The notes beneath the pieces are model-generated. The model saw nothing but the letters and a program-made list of their open reading frames with translations. It was not told the DNA's origin and did no database searches. Of a stretch of 64,000 nt of DNA, positions 42,493 through 54,396 are shown in pieces. The stretch is from Rachicladosporium sp. CCFEE 5018. Its lineage: Eukaryota; Ascomycota; Dothideomycetes; Cladosporiales; Cladosporiaceae. Position 1 is the first letter of the stretch; each line of letters begins with the position of its first letter. A program made the translations under genes and the position numbers. The stretch is taken from contig KZ111168.1 of the NCBI GenBank assembly GCA_002077045.2, forward strand, positions 348,558 to 412,557, written 5' to 3'.

Positions 42493-44003
42493 ATGTCAGC
42501 GTCCCACTATCGGCACCAGCCAAAGTTGGCGGAGCTGAGCAAATACACCGGCTTGAAGAACTATCCCCGTCGCATCTTCACCTTGTTCAAAAAGGCGGCT
42601 GAGGCTCGCGATGCGCTTCCAAGCCATCTCCGAGGCAAGAGTCGTATCATTGTACTCCATGAATACGATGATGAGCGAACCTCTTACTTGAGCGATCGAA
42701 ATTGGTCGCCATCGATCGGGGACTTCAGAAAGGTCAGTGCTACGCCCCACAGATGTGCACCTGGGGTCTCAGTGATTGACAGCATCCGCAGACTGCCCTA
42801 CCTTTCATGTCCGTCGAAAAACTTCTCGGGAGCGACAGGACCCCATCGCCCACTTGCCTGATTTCATATGAGTCTCCGCAGGGTGCCACAAGTTGCAACG
42901 TGAGCTCCTGCAGCACGGCGACAGGCACGTCTGCGGAGGTCGAGCAGACACCCGGATCTACTGTAGACCTGTTCGATTTCAGTCAAGTAGCGGAGGACTC
43001 CGCGTCGCAGCTCGGTCTAGGTCCATCAAGGGTGGGAAGAATTCTCCCCGTAACACAGTCGACTTGCTCAAGCCCCATGGAAGAGAGTCCTGCGTCCACT
43101 ACATCATCTGTGGACATCACATCAAGGCAGAATGGATGGGTAGCACACGACGATGAGTATACTACAGAATACTGTCGCCGTTCTCCAGAGCCTGCATCTG
43201 CGTCATCATCAATCTGGCCCGAATCACCAGTACGACCACGTCGCATAGACCACCAAAGTGCGGCTACAACACAATCTTCCAGTGTTGCAAAGCCCCAACA
43301 TCGCAGGGCACATGAATCAGGTGCACCATCTGCATCACATCAACCTGCGCGACACGTGCATTTCTCGTCGCGATCAAGAACGCCTACAGCCTCTCTCTCG
43401 TTGCGCGACACTCGACTGTCTTACGAGCCACCAATCATCTTCACGCCTATCAACAAGAGACCTCGTCAGACACCGCAGACGGTCGATCTTCCGCCGTCGC
43501 CTCCCAGTAGCACGCATCCTGCGCCTACACCGCGTAAATCTTCTCGCGCGTTCTCACCTCCTGCCGACATGGCATTAGCGCTTGGACTACAAAGACCGGA
43601 GACCCCGCCACGGTCGCCCAGCAGAACGTCTTATTTGGATAAAAGTTCCAGGCACTCAGCTCGCGTCACTTCGCCACTCCCTTCACCGAAGCGGCGCAGT
43701 CAACGCGCGCATAGTAACGCGAACGGATCAACCGACCGCAGAGCACGTCCAGAGCGGACTCACGAGCTCTCGACTCGTATACAGTCGCATTCACCTCCAC
43801 CGAGGCGACGCAGTGAACGCAGACACGCAAAAGCTGTTGCTACTTTGCTGGAGGGATTCGATCGTTTCCCTTCCGTTTCGCGTGCTCACTCACCTCCCCG
43901 AGCCGTCCCAAGACAGAGTTCGAAAAGGTCGAACGATCATATGGAAGCAGAGGAGACAACATCTAGCAAACGCAGGACGAGGTCGGATAGAAATCGATAC
44001 TAG
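42493..44003 (+). CDS. Hypothetical basic, serine/proline-rich nuclear-type protein
   Basis: Exons 42493-42732 and 42792-44003 with a 59-bp GTCAGT...GCAG intron; 483 residues. The N-terminal 90 residues are ordered and basic (KLAELSKYTGLKNYPRRIF, then LRGKSRIIVLHEYDDERTSYLS). The rest is low-complexity S/P/R-rich with repeated SPxxR and RRxSxR units (PPRSPSRTSYL, SPPPRRRSERRHAK) and basic clusters, suggesting a nuclear protein and many SP/TP phosphorylation sites. No catalytic domain. It sits between the ferric reductase and DUF3723 genes. Confidence 0.6.
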
Positions 44004-44132
44004 ATCTTAGGCGTTCATCAAGGACGCGATGTTTTGAATGTCTCTTTGTAATTGCTAGGCCCGCGAAGTAGCTCAATCTTGATGTAGAAATAAGTGTGCT
44101 CTACATTGCTTGCGTTCAACACTTAATTCATT

Positions 44133-47100
44133 TCACCGCTTGTCCATGACTTCACCGTCACCTGATCTTCCCGGAAATCTCCGCTTGCGTCTGGATCCCT
44201 CCTCAGCACTGATCTCACCTTCTTCCGTAGCTACGCTGCTACTCGCTGCTAATAGTGATGCTACTTGTGCTCTGGCAAGGTCTTCATCTCCGTTTTGCAA
44301 GGTCTTGTTGACAGTGTGCCGAAGAGTCTTCTGTCGATTTCGTAAGTTGAATCTGGATAATGTTTTATCGAAGGCACCACCGGGTGAGATGTCTCTCTTG
44401 AAATTGGCGGCACCCTCGCAGGGTAATCTCCAGATCATGCCCGAGTCTTGCCACCTTAGGGCTATATCTGACGATGGCGTTCCGGGTACGATCACCTGCA
44501 CGTTGCTTCCAATGGACAGCTCGTATTTCTCTGCTGCAGACTGTCGCAATACTTCGTAGGCAGACAAAGCCACGTGCGTAGGTAGAAATATCTCATGTAT
44601 CACAGAGAAACCATGCGGCGATATGGAGCAATCTCGTATAGCTATCGAGTCTGATTCGGAATTCACAACAATGTTGGAGTAGTCACCAAGAATGTTGGAC
44701 TTGACAAGGGCATCTGTTTGAGCATTAGCTTGAGCATCTCGGGGAGGATATGATCGACATAGGCTACGACTTACCGCAAAGATCGACGAAAGCGCATTGC
44801 TCGGGCGCGGCATCTCTCGTGCGTTGCTCTAACAGCGTGTGTTTGTCGATAACAACTTCCAGATTTGACCGTAGATCGATGTTCTGCGACGTTAACTCAT
44901 CTCGTTTGCTGACAAGGGCTTCAATCTCTTTCAAAGCGCTGGTAAGCCGCTTGTCTACATCAGCCATTGATTCCTTCAGCCTTGTGTTGCCGTCCGCAAG
45001 CACTTGATATCTGGATGTAGCAGCTTCAAGCTCGGAATGGTACTGACGCGAAAGCTGTATACCGTCGGTGGTCGTATTCTCTAGCTGCTGAGCGAGGTTT
45101 ATGTTCTCGCCTGTCGCCATTCGAAGGCTGGACGCTAGCTTTTCAAGCTCGATACGATGTTGGTCTGCCTGAGCGCTGTGCACTTGAAGTCGGCCCATTT
45201 CTGCAGTCATCGTTTGTATCCTCGATGCCTGAACCTTACACTCTCCGATCGCCCGGTCACGCGCTGCTCTTGCTGCGGTGTAATCGTGATCAAGCTTCTC
45301 CCTAGCCTGTGATACCTCACGTAGCCTCGTGCAAGTCTCCTCGTGCTGTTGTCTAGTTTGGTCAAATAGTCGCTTGGTGCTCTCAAGCTCAGCACGCAAA
45401 TCCCCCACTAGCGCCGCTTCCGGAGAGAGGTCTTCGATGTCCATGGCCTCGACACTTTGCACAGGTGCATCGAAAGCAACGCGCGTAGTCTAAGCTGGGT
45501 CAGTGACGATGAGTCTATACGCTTTGATCTGGGGCTGACTGCGTACCAATTTGATGCCCAGAAACATTCGTACCATAGCCCACTTACGGAAGAAGGAGGA
45601 AACGTGAACAGACTGAAGTGGAGGAACTGCATAGATCTGAGGCAAGAAGAGGGAAGGGCTGTCAAGGTTGTGATCGTCCTCGTAGGGACGACCGCAACGC
45701 TGAAGCAGGCTGAGGTTTTGCTCACATGCAAAGGTGGGCGTGACAACCATAGCACGGGCCTGTCCAAGAGATCGGAGCAGGTCAGCAAATTTGAGTATTG
45801 CAGTCGGATGCGTCTCTGTAGGATACCCATGCTGTTGAAACAATTGCTGCACAGCCTCGTTTTCACGGTCATGCATACGGAGCTGATCAAGCTCATCCGT
45901 CCGGAAACCGCACAGCCAAGCGATCTGCCCGAATTCCCGCCAGATAATTGGACTCGGCTCAACTGCCATGGGTTTGTCTTTCTTACGCTCTTTGCGTGCA
46001 GTGATATTTGTCATTCGGGGAAAGTTCCGTAACGCAAAGAGCCACAGCTGCTGGTACTTCAAGCTCGATTGCTCACACTCTGCTGCACGGTGACTGCGCA
46101 TATCGCCCTGCGCGTACTCGACGGCGAATTCGGAAGCTCCACTCGGGAAGTAATGCCTGCTCAGTCCCTGTTGTATCGACAAGCCGTTGCGAGCGTTGGT
46201 AGTGGTACTTGGCAACAACAAGCGCATGATCCTCGCGCAAGGCTCCAGATATTTGATGTCCTCAAAGAAGGTAAAGAGACTTGGGATGGCAGTCTCTACT
46301 CCTTTGATATTTGGGATCACAGTGTTGCGAACGATGTCGCGGGATAAATCTGGAAAAAAGGATCTGTCATTAACGAGCTGTTCAATTTGCTGGGCGTCGG
46401 CGGAAGACCAGCGTGGTGCCAATGTGTGCAGCTTTTCGACGGTTGATTGATCAACAGAGCTCTCACCAGTACCCTGGGTGATAGCTGACCACACCAGGTG
46501 CACATGTGCGAGGTAATTTAATAACTCCTGGCAAGCATTAACGCCGAGACTTTTGGAGTAACACTTCCGCAATCCCTACCTCATCGCATTTCATGGTCAG
46601 TAATCTATGTAAAGTTCCAAGCTGTACAGGCTCCCAAAGTCCCACCCAAGGAAGTAGGTTGTCGAATGCTGTGATGAAACGATGATCTCGAAGTAGCTGG
46701 CGTAGATCCTTCCGCTTGGACACCGTAAGCCGGGCCCACCATTTGTTCTCATTATCGCGGTCACCGCGCTGGTGATACCTTCTGATCTTGTAGAATATTT
46801 CGCCGTCACCATGCGCCCGCTCATTGCTGTATTCCTCTGCTAGCTGCCGACGTATTCGATCGTTGGTATCTACCGAAGTCAATAATCAATCCGATCGCTC
46901 GGAGGATACCATACACATACCGGTAGTGAAGACTCTGGCGATCCACCATTGATCGTTGGGCGCAAGATATCGCTCGGCTGCACGGACGCGGTGCAGTCCA
47001 GTAAGACCTTCAACGCGCTCAATGGGCAGCTTTGGTATGCTCGACCAATCCAGCTATGTCGATGACAGAGCCCGTACATAGGGCAACCAGCGGGCATCGT

Positions 47101-47383
47101 CTGCGTCTTCGCAGTCAAGCAGTACGTCTATGAAATTTCGGGCGTCGTCGCGTTGGCAGCCTTCAACTTCGTAGACTCGTTGCAAGCGGGTGACGTTGGT
47201 CTCGGATAAACTCCGGTGCCGGCTGTCCCCATACACCAAGGAATTCAACGACACTCGCACCAGACCTTGACAGCTTTGGTGCTGGTCGGTTGAATCGACT
47301 CGGTCGTCCATGGCCTCGCAGACTGCATCTCCGACATTGAGAGACTGTAATAGCTGACAACCGGCTGGTAGTGCAGCGCGCAT
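44133..47383 (-). CDS. DUF3723 family protein with C-terminal coiled coil
   Basis: Model of six exons: 47383-47078, 47029-46921, 46869-46580, 46527-45547, 45489-44775 and 44713-44133; 993 residues, in frame. DUF3723 blocks: RLQRVYEVEGC, GLTGLHRVRAAERYL, QWWIARVF, LAEEYSNERAHGDGEIFYKI, KWWARLTVSKRKDLRQLL, LGTLHRLLTMKCDEELL, IPSLFTFFEDIKYLEPCARI, YQQLWLFALRNFP. A long coiled coil (about 440-660) and a basic tail (SRRKRRFPGR) follow. The family is fungal, of unknown function, and is a known recurrent cargo of Starship transposons. The first intron (48 bp, GTACGG...AAAG) is weak; without it an in-frame TAG (47056-47054) would interrupt the gene. Other introns (51, 52, 57, 61 bp) have normal donors. 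Confidence 0.82.
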
Positions 47384-47543
47384 CGTGAACCACAGCACTT
47401 TTCTGGATATGGTGACCACAATACTGTATCCTGTTTTCCGGCTCCGTGAAAGCGGTCTGCAGCATGGCTTGCGTATGTACAACAGCCGAGCATAAAGCCT
47501 TACAGCTGCTGCCATACCGCAACAATGTCACACGACCGTCGCG
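47384..47543. promoter_or_regulatory. Short divergent promoter (DUF3723 / RING-patatin)
   Basis: 160 bp separate the two proposed start codons, so the pair may share one bidirectional promoter. The DUF3723 start could lie further upstream, since its frame stays open to 47515, which would shorten the spacer. Confidence 0.45.
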
Positions 47544-50500
47544 ATGGCTGCAAACCCTGCATGGCTGTCGATGATCTACTCCAGGACGTCAATCACTGTC
47601 GTGGAGCAACCTGAGGCATTGCAGCAGTTGACGGAGTCGGACTCCTTCTGCCAAAATTTCACGCTAATGGTCGGACGGCGGTCCAAGTCCGATCTACTTC
47701 GACAATTTCTCGGAGTTGATCCACGAGGCATACTACTGGGCGGGCACGGTCAGGCGTAATACCTCTGGCAGGCAAATCTCTCCCGAGATATCTCAACAGT
47801 CTTCGTTGATTATGAGCTGCAGGCCTGGGACACGGGCAAAATCTTTCTCCAGAGAAATACGCGTCCGACCACGAAACGAACTATCGACCTGATGGCCCAC
47901 GGTCTCGAGCCGCTGACTCGGCGCAGGATTGCCAACGAACTGTGTGGTCGATCGATTCTGCCACTCTGCGATACTCTTTGCTACTTCGCCAGTGATCTCG
48001 GTGGACTGAAAGGGGTAGCGAGCCTCATCGCAGAGCAGATTGTGCATCAACCAGCATCCGTGATGACCTTCGCAGCCCTTCCACGCATTCTCGTCGTCTT
48101 CGAAAGTGCAGCCAGGCATTTTGATTCGCATAGCATTGAATCTAAGCTTCTTCAATTTGTAAGGGACATCACCGTCCAGGCATGCGGTGCTGATGATATA
48201 GTGGATGAGAGACTGAAACTTCATTTCCACGAAGTCCGCGTACTTGGTCTGCGCAAAAGGGCAAGTGCTAAAGATCGCTGCACCCAGCTTCGAAAGAGGC
48301 TATGTTCCATCAAACAGGGCGCGCTGTTCGCGCGTCGTGTCAGTGGTCTTCAATTCCGGCATGAGCATGCCCTGGCACTCAGCAGCCGTTTGCTTGATCA
48401 CTACCAGCATGACCGACGTTCCGTATTCTCATACGCGGCAGCGACCAGGCCCGAAGGATCCTCGCTAGAAACATTGTCTACGCATATCCGTGAATTGCTC
48501 TCACTGCTTCCCTCCGAAGCGTACGTATGGCACTTGGTCATCCCCCTCTTATCTTCGGCTATCCTACTATCGGCGTTCCCACCTGGCTCTCACGGTACGT
48601 CGTCATAGATTCAGACGCTCCAGCTTTAGCTGATAACATCGTAGATTTGCCCATCGCGGTTCTATTCGACGAGATGTACAGCGATCATTGCCTTCTCGCG
48701 CTTCAAGAGACGTATCGGCAACCAGAGACCTCCGAACGAGTAATGCGCAACCTGCGTAAGGCCCTAGAGCAGGACGTGGAAAGTCTGCGCGACGAGTACT
48801 CTGGTAACGTAGTGGCCTTCCACTGCGGTCGCTTGGAGGCATTGAGACCATTTGTTGCGAATCTCAGATCTCATAAGTCTTGTTTACTATGCATCATGAG
48901 GGCTCCAGAGAAGGTCCTGCCCTGCGGGCATGCCCTGTGTGACACCTGTATCCGCTCTTTCGGGACACCATCGTACGAGCAGAAGTACTCATACCATCTA
49001 CCAGTGTGCCTACTGTGCGGTCAGAGTGATAAGCCGGCGACTATACAGCTCCTGCCACCGACGGCAGGCGTTAGAGTGCTTAGCCTTGATGGAGGGGGAG
49101 TGAAGGGTATCATTCCACTCACGTTCCTAGATCAGCTCGAGAAACGTCTAGCAGGATTCCAGATACCTATCCGCGATCACTTCGACTTCGTCTGCGGTAC
49201 TTCTGCAGGTCAGTATGATATTTCCATGTGAATCAAGGGCAATGCTGATACGTGCAAGGTGGCTTGATCGCGATTGGGCTTTTCATCATGCGATGGCCCA
49301 TCGAAGTCTGCATCGAAAAGTTCGAGTCTCTCGCTCAGAGGACATTCGTGCGTTCGAGACAAGCGAACTTCTTGATCGGACGTATCCAGCAGCTGTTTGT
49401 GTCGTACTTACGTGACTGTCAATATAGTTCTTCGGCGATTGAGGAGTCCTTCCAGTCAGCTTTTGGCAAAGACGTGCAGCTCTTCAATCCTCTCCCGGAC
49501 GACACGAAGGTCGCTATAACTACTACGACAGCCAAAGACACATCGGCCTGCATCTTCTCGAACTACAATGGTCCCGAAAGACCATCTGATAATGGTGAGA
49601 CCGTCCAGGGAAAACCGTTGATCGTCCAGCTGATCCTGGATACGTTTAGGTTACACGCTCTTGCGAGCGAACAGCTTTGAAAATGATGTGTCGGTCAGCG
49701 AAGCGTAAGTAAGAGGTGGGTCTACAACGTGCTACATCAGCTGATCGTGTTGCAGAGCAAGCTGTACTTCCGCCGCTCCCTGGTAAGTCGAGTGCCCGAT
49801 CTGCAAGACGAAGTCTAACTCGCGGCCTAGGTTTTTTAAGCCTCGACTACTCAGGCACTTCGGGACATTCCAGGACGGGGGACTACAGCATAACAATCCA
49901 CTCAACATCGCAATGTGGGAGCTCAAGAATCTTTGGCCCTCTCGGGTACTTGATTTTGCTCTCTCTATCGGCACTGGAGTGTCGCCAGCAAGCACTGTCG
50001 CTTACGGAACCGGACCATACTCACCAGTCAAGGACCGCTTCGTCGCAAGAGTCTTCCGGACCTTCATGAAGAGTATGGACGGCGAGCGTGTGTGGCGAGA
50101 AATTTACAATTCTCTGGCGGAGAGAGACAAGGATCGTTACCACCGCCTGAACCTGCCACTTGAAGGGAAAGAGCCTGACCTGTATGATGTCGAATCTATG
50201 ATGGATCTTAAAAGACAATCAATACAATGGCTGGCTCCGGAGACTAGACTAGCGGCCACACTCGACTCCATCATCGCGTCCATGTTTTACTTCGAAGTCG
50301 ACAGCTTCGACTTGCAGCCAGACGGTCTCTTCCGGTGCGTAGGCAATGTATACTGTCGGCTGAGACTCAATCGCTCTGGCAGAGAATACCTGTTCACGTT
50401 GCTCAAGTCTTCATCCTCGTACTTTTGTGTCAATGGGCAGCCAACACCGTGCGTTGAGCACATCCCGAAGGGAGGTCCACCGTTCAGAAGAGCCGTTAGT

Positions 50501-50698
50501 TTTTCTGTCGACTCTCTAAATGACAATCTGAACATTACACTACTAGGTCTCACATCCTCTCCGAAGTCAATCAGTGGATTGCCACAGTCAGTCGAGGGCC
50601 TGGTGAAAGCCCAGTGCCTTGAGGCACCATTCGGCCGAGCAGATTGTGCGCATGCAGACAAGGCGCTGCCGAGCCTGCCTAGGCATGAGACTAGATGA
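47544..50698 (+). CDS. Patatin-like phospholipase with RING-type zinc finger
   Basis: Seven exons: 47544-47714, 47772-48594, 48645-49208, 49259-49594, 49650-49704, 49756-49782 and 49831-50698; 947 residues, in frame. Introns are 48-57 bp. An uncharacterised N-terminal region (about 1-430) precedes a RING-like finger (CLLCIMRAP, CGHALCDTCIRSFG, CLLC). The patatin domain starts VLSLDGGGVKGIIPL (oxyanion motif). It has the nucleophile elbow CGTSAGG, the strand FSNYNGPERP, SAAPWFFKPRLL and the catalytic aspartate motif FQDGGLQHNNP, then SIGTG. Serine and aspartate of the dyad are both present, so lipid acyl hydrolase activity is likely. Patatins of this type are frequent in Starship elements and occur as effector parts of fungal NLR-like proteins. 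Donor choice at the first intron (GTTGAT) is the least certain. Confidence 0.85.
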
Positions 50699-52063
50699 CG
50701 CTGGAGTTATGCATATATCAGACAGTAAAGGCATAAATTCAGCGAACACTGTAAGCGCTCAATCGCGACCACCTGCGACAATGCTTCCATCGTGTACTTG
50801 TACTGACCATGTCTTGCAAAAGTCTTGCTCTCCCCACGCTGTGCGCACACACTCTCGCGCTTTGGCGTCCCTTACGTACAAGTAGCTTGGTTGGTCTGGT
50901 GTCGGGAAATAGTATAGGTGCTGATAGCGCCGCTGACGGTGGCGTTTCCATTGATCGAGGTCACCAGCGTCGACCTCTTGCAATTGCGGCGCGTAGTTCC
51001 CGAGGGCTTGATCTAAGGCATCCAAGTCATGCTTCTTCACTATCCACAATCTTGGGGCTTTGATCGTCCGCAGTGTCATCGGGCCACACATGACTCATCA
51101 AAGTTAGATGCGATCCAAAGCAAAGCCTTGAGCTTGACTTACGGCAGTGAATTATGTTCTCGCGCTGCCTAGCGCTACGTCAGCACAGCCTCGCGGTTGC
51201 TACACTCTTGCGTCACTCAGCTCACCTCCATCTGCCTAGATATAGGTCTTTGAGAGTGCACTGCCTATCGATTGCGCCTGCGCAGTGCGTGATGTCGCAT
51301 GGGAGCTCGTACAATGTGTGACCGCAAGGGGAGAAAACCGTTTCGACCATTTTGTGCAACTCACGCGCACGTACTGGAAGGTGCGACAGTCCAGGCTCTG
51401 CTCTGTCGGTACACGAGGAATCTTTCGAGTGACAGAATTGGGTGTTTCGGAACATATCGTTTGGCGCCTGTGGTCCTGAGCTCGTGAAAAGAAGGCAAAC
51501 TTGCTCAGCCCATGTTCTGCGAGGACACTCCTAGTTCACGAGGCACCCGACCCCCTCGCTCACTCATCTCTGACCAGTCATGGGGCGCTCACGGTGTTTC
51601 CGGATTGTCGCACGCTAGCCCGAGAAAGTCGAGACCGGGCCCCGAGCCGGGTCAACTGCAGTGCTCTCATGCAGGTGGGCTATGGCTGCATATCCTCGTT
51701 TAGCTAGCGCCATGTGATGGTGGTATGGTCTTCACGAAGCGTGGTGCTCCCTGTCTTCACCGCACTCACGATGAGGAAAAGAACGGTACGGCGATGGGCG
51801 TTGATGTCAGCCATGCCTTGTGAAGGCTTGCTCGTCCGCATTGTGTTTACTGTTCCCATGGGGCCAAAGCAGCCACCACGACCTATTGACGCCAGGGTGG
51901 ACGCACTCGCGGTCAACAGCAACTCGCACCCCGACAGAAGTCAGAACCTAGTTGCACAGCATGCCTCGAAGATGACCCGCGACGTGCAACAGCTCGGCCG
52001 TCTGAGCTTTGATCCAAGAGAAGTGTACGTGGTTGCATATACCATTCAAACCACTGCTCATAG
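50699..52063. other. Mostly non-coding stretch
   Basis: 1.37 kb. It holds the small minus-strand frame listed next and a plus-strand frame (about 51900-52020, RSQNLVAQHASKMTRDVQQL) that may be a 5' exon of the following gene, though I found no splice that keeps frame. Confidence 0.35.
50759..51079 (-). CDS. Small hypothetical protein
   Basis: 106 residues from ATG 51079. The composition looks coding (LWIVKKHDLDALDQALGNYA, RRYQHLYYFPTPDQPSYLYV, GEQDFCKTWSV). No domain was recognised and introns are not excluded. It may be a fragment of a larger gene. Confidence 0.35.
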   Translation of the reverse strand: MTLRTIKAPRLWIVKKHDLDALDQALGNYAPQLQEVDAGDLDQWKRHRQRRYQHLYYFPTPDQPSYLYVRDAKARECVRTAWGEQDFCKTWSVQVHDGSIVAGGRD

Positions 52064-53077
52064 TGAACAGTCTTCTGGTCGAAACCTTCAGCCAACCGAA
52101 CCTCCATACGGAGTATCTTCTAAACCTGACAGGCACGGAGAGTCCGTCGCACGTGTACGGCATACAGCCAGGACCGCGACCCCTAGTGAATGATCTTGCG
52201 ATGCGTTTGGCACAGTGCATTGCTGCTGGTCTAGATCAACTTGCGATGCAAGCAACATGTCGTGATCCAGGACTCGTCTGGCCGGAGCGCGGAGGCGGTA
52301 CGACCTTGAGTCTCGAAGAGATGGGACGCTGCTGGACAGTCATGGTCCAACACGAATTTCATAAGAAAAGAGGCGTTAAATCCTCGAGACCAGCGCAGCC
52401 TGGGCCGAAGAGAAGCTATGACACGAGATACAAGATCGGACTGATCACTGCCAGACTAACACATAGCATGGGGCCTACTTGGCATTCTTATACGGTACCA
52501 GCAGCTATTGCTAGTAAGTCAGATTCGAGATGACAATCTTGTGTGTAAAGCGCTGCAACTGACCGCATCTCAGCAATCAAGCCTGCCGGCGGCAACTTCC
52601 CACGCGAGCTCGTACGCAAAGCCAAGCTCAGCGAGCTTGAGGCAGCAGCGGCGATCGTGCCGAAGCTGCTTTTAGGCCATCGGGAAATATTGATCCAGAT
52701 TGATAACCGGCATGCGCACGATCCAGCCGCGTGTATTCGCGATGACACTATCTCGTAAGTCCGCCAAGTTTGTGCACTGTCCCTCTACTCACAGCAGAAG
52801 GTACTGGGCCGCACGCAGGTATCTAGGATTCGACAACTCCGGCCAGTCTCCTAGGCCACTTCATCTCCCACCACCTCATCACGACATCCCTGTCACAGAC
52901 TTCGCGGCGGAACCGACCGTAAGCATTGATAGCGCAGCACTGTTCACGAACCACGACCTTGAAGCTTTCTTCGCGCAATGTGTCGATGTCATAGGCGAGG
53001 TTCCCCTAGAGATGGCCGAGGATGTTCTTGATGCCGACTTCACACACAATCGGGCTCTTGATATTGGATCATTATAG
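52064..53077 (+). CDS. Hypothetical protein, at least three exons (5' end unresolved)
   Basis: Exons read with confidence: about 52064-52513, 52574-52754 and 52795-53077. Donors are GTAAGT for both introns (60 and 40 bp); the second acceptor could also be at 52797, which keeps frame. Text includes LVNDLAMRLAQCIAAGLDQL, GGGTTLSLEEMGRCWTVMVQ, AGGNFPRELVRKAKLSELEA, PKLLLGHREILIQIDNRHAH and FFAQCVDVIGEVPLEMAEDV. I do not recognise the family. The start is probably upstream behind another intron. It overlaps the minus-strand fragment that follows by 38 bp. Confidence 0.5.
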
Positions 53078-53339
53078 CCAGTCCGCCGGCACCTACACCC
53101 CGTCGACATAGGCAATCCCCGCGCCATATTAAGGCGTCTCCCGTGCGGAGCTGTACCGGCTCTTCAATCCAAACGTTATCGAGACCGCGCCTAAGGAAGA
53201 CAGGCAGCCCGTCTGTTGACTGCAGACGTTGGAGCGCAACAAGGACGTAGATTGCCGCTGGATCGCCCGACAGCCGGGGTATGCAGTCCCCAAGGTGTAA
53301 TCTGCAAACTTTGGACTTGATAGGGACGTGCCTTCGCAA
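53040..53339 (-). pseudogene. Fragment related to the small protein at 59.5-60.2 kb
   Basis: Reads YVLVALQRLQSTDGLPVF, then RTGDALIWRGDCLCRRGVGAGGLAIMIQYQ. The protein at 59531-60153 has MVFIALQDLGPHNGFPFQVA ... PPTGGGLAICLSI in the same order. The 'GDALIWRGD...H/R' form resembles the C-terminal strands of phytanoyl-CoA-dioxygenase-like jelly rolls, but no iron-binding triad is visible. The N-terminal half is not found next to it, so it looks truncated. Confidence 0.4.
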
Positions 53340-54396
53340 GACCTCTCGAAAGCCAGTGGTAATGGTCTATGTAGTCAGTTCAGCTTATTGCATCGTGTAA
53401 GGTGCTGCGAGGTACCGTGTTGATCCATAGCGCAAGGTCCGAAGCTCGACGCTGTAATCGGTCGGGTTCTGCGCGCGTACCTTGTACGTCGCGGAAGAGC
53501 TCATCGCACAGTTGACATGGAGCAGCACCTGGTAGGATGGCCCAGGGCATTGACATCCTCTACTGGTCAGAGCAGCTGCTGTAATGTATGCAGCGCTATT
53601 TTCTCGACTTCCGTCCCCCACATCACGGATCGGTTACGGTACCTGCGCCAAGCATCCCTTATTCCGTGAATCGCTTGAATCGTGCGTCTGTCCAATAGTC
53701 TTGCATACGATGGGTGTACACATATCTAGATGGTGTCCTTCACAGGCAGCTGTTCAGTGATCTTCACTGCTGCGCCGTAGACCGCCACTTCTGCCTGATG
53801 CCACACATTCCGAGTGTTGTCTGGCTACTAAGTCAACCGGACACTCGATCCAAAGGCGGGCCAGTTTTGCAACAACGAGATATCGTTTTGACAGCGCTGC
53901 GATTCCATGTCTGCGAAGAGCGTCAGGCGGGCATCACGATGATGATGCTGTTGCATATGTAACCTCAATCTGAGCGCTTCTCCTAGACCATCAACGACAC
54001 GTCCCACAACACGTCCCATGTAATATGCACATAGGTTCGTGCTTCTTCCTCCCCAACGAAGCGACGAGGACATCTATCGATAACAGTAACGTCGCAAATC
54101 GCATATAGCGCAACCCCACGCGAGTCTATCCCCAAGCCCATCTTCTGAAGATCTACGCTGGGCGCCTCGGTCAGGGAGGCACATCGTTGGCCTGTATCCC
54201 GTGCTGCGCACGTGATGGATGTTGCCACAACTTCCGGATGACCTCCTAAGCCTTAAGCCTGTGATCCAGGTGCGTACAGGCTGCAATGAGAGTGCTGGCT
54301 TCGCTTTGGCATGGCGGTTGAAAAAGAGTTGGGAGACTGAAGGGCAAAATCGCAAAAGTTGCTCGCTTCAAGAAGTACATAAATGGTCGCGTTCCC
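53340..54396. other. Gene-poor stretch, 1.06 kb
   Basis: Short frames only, without family motifs or splice support. Confidence 0.4.
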
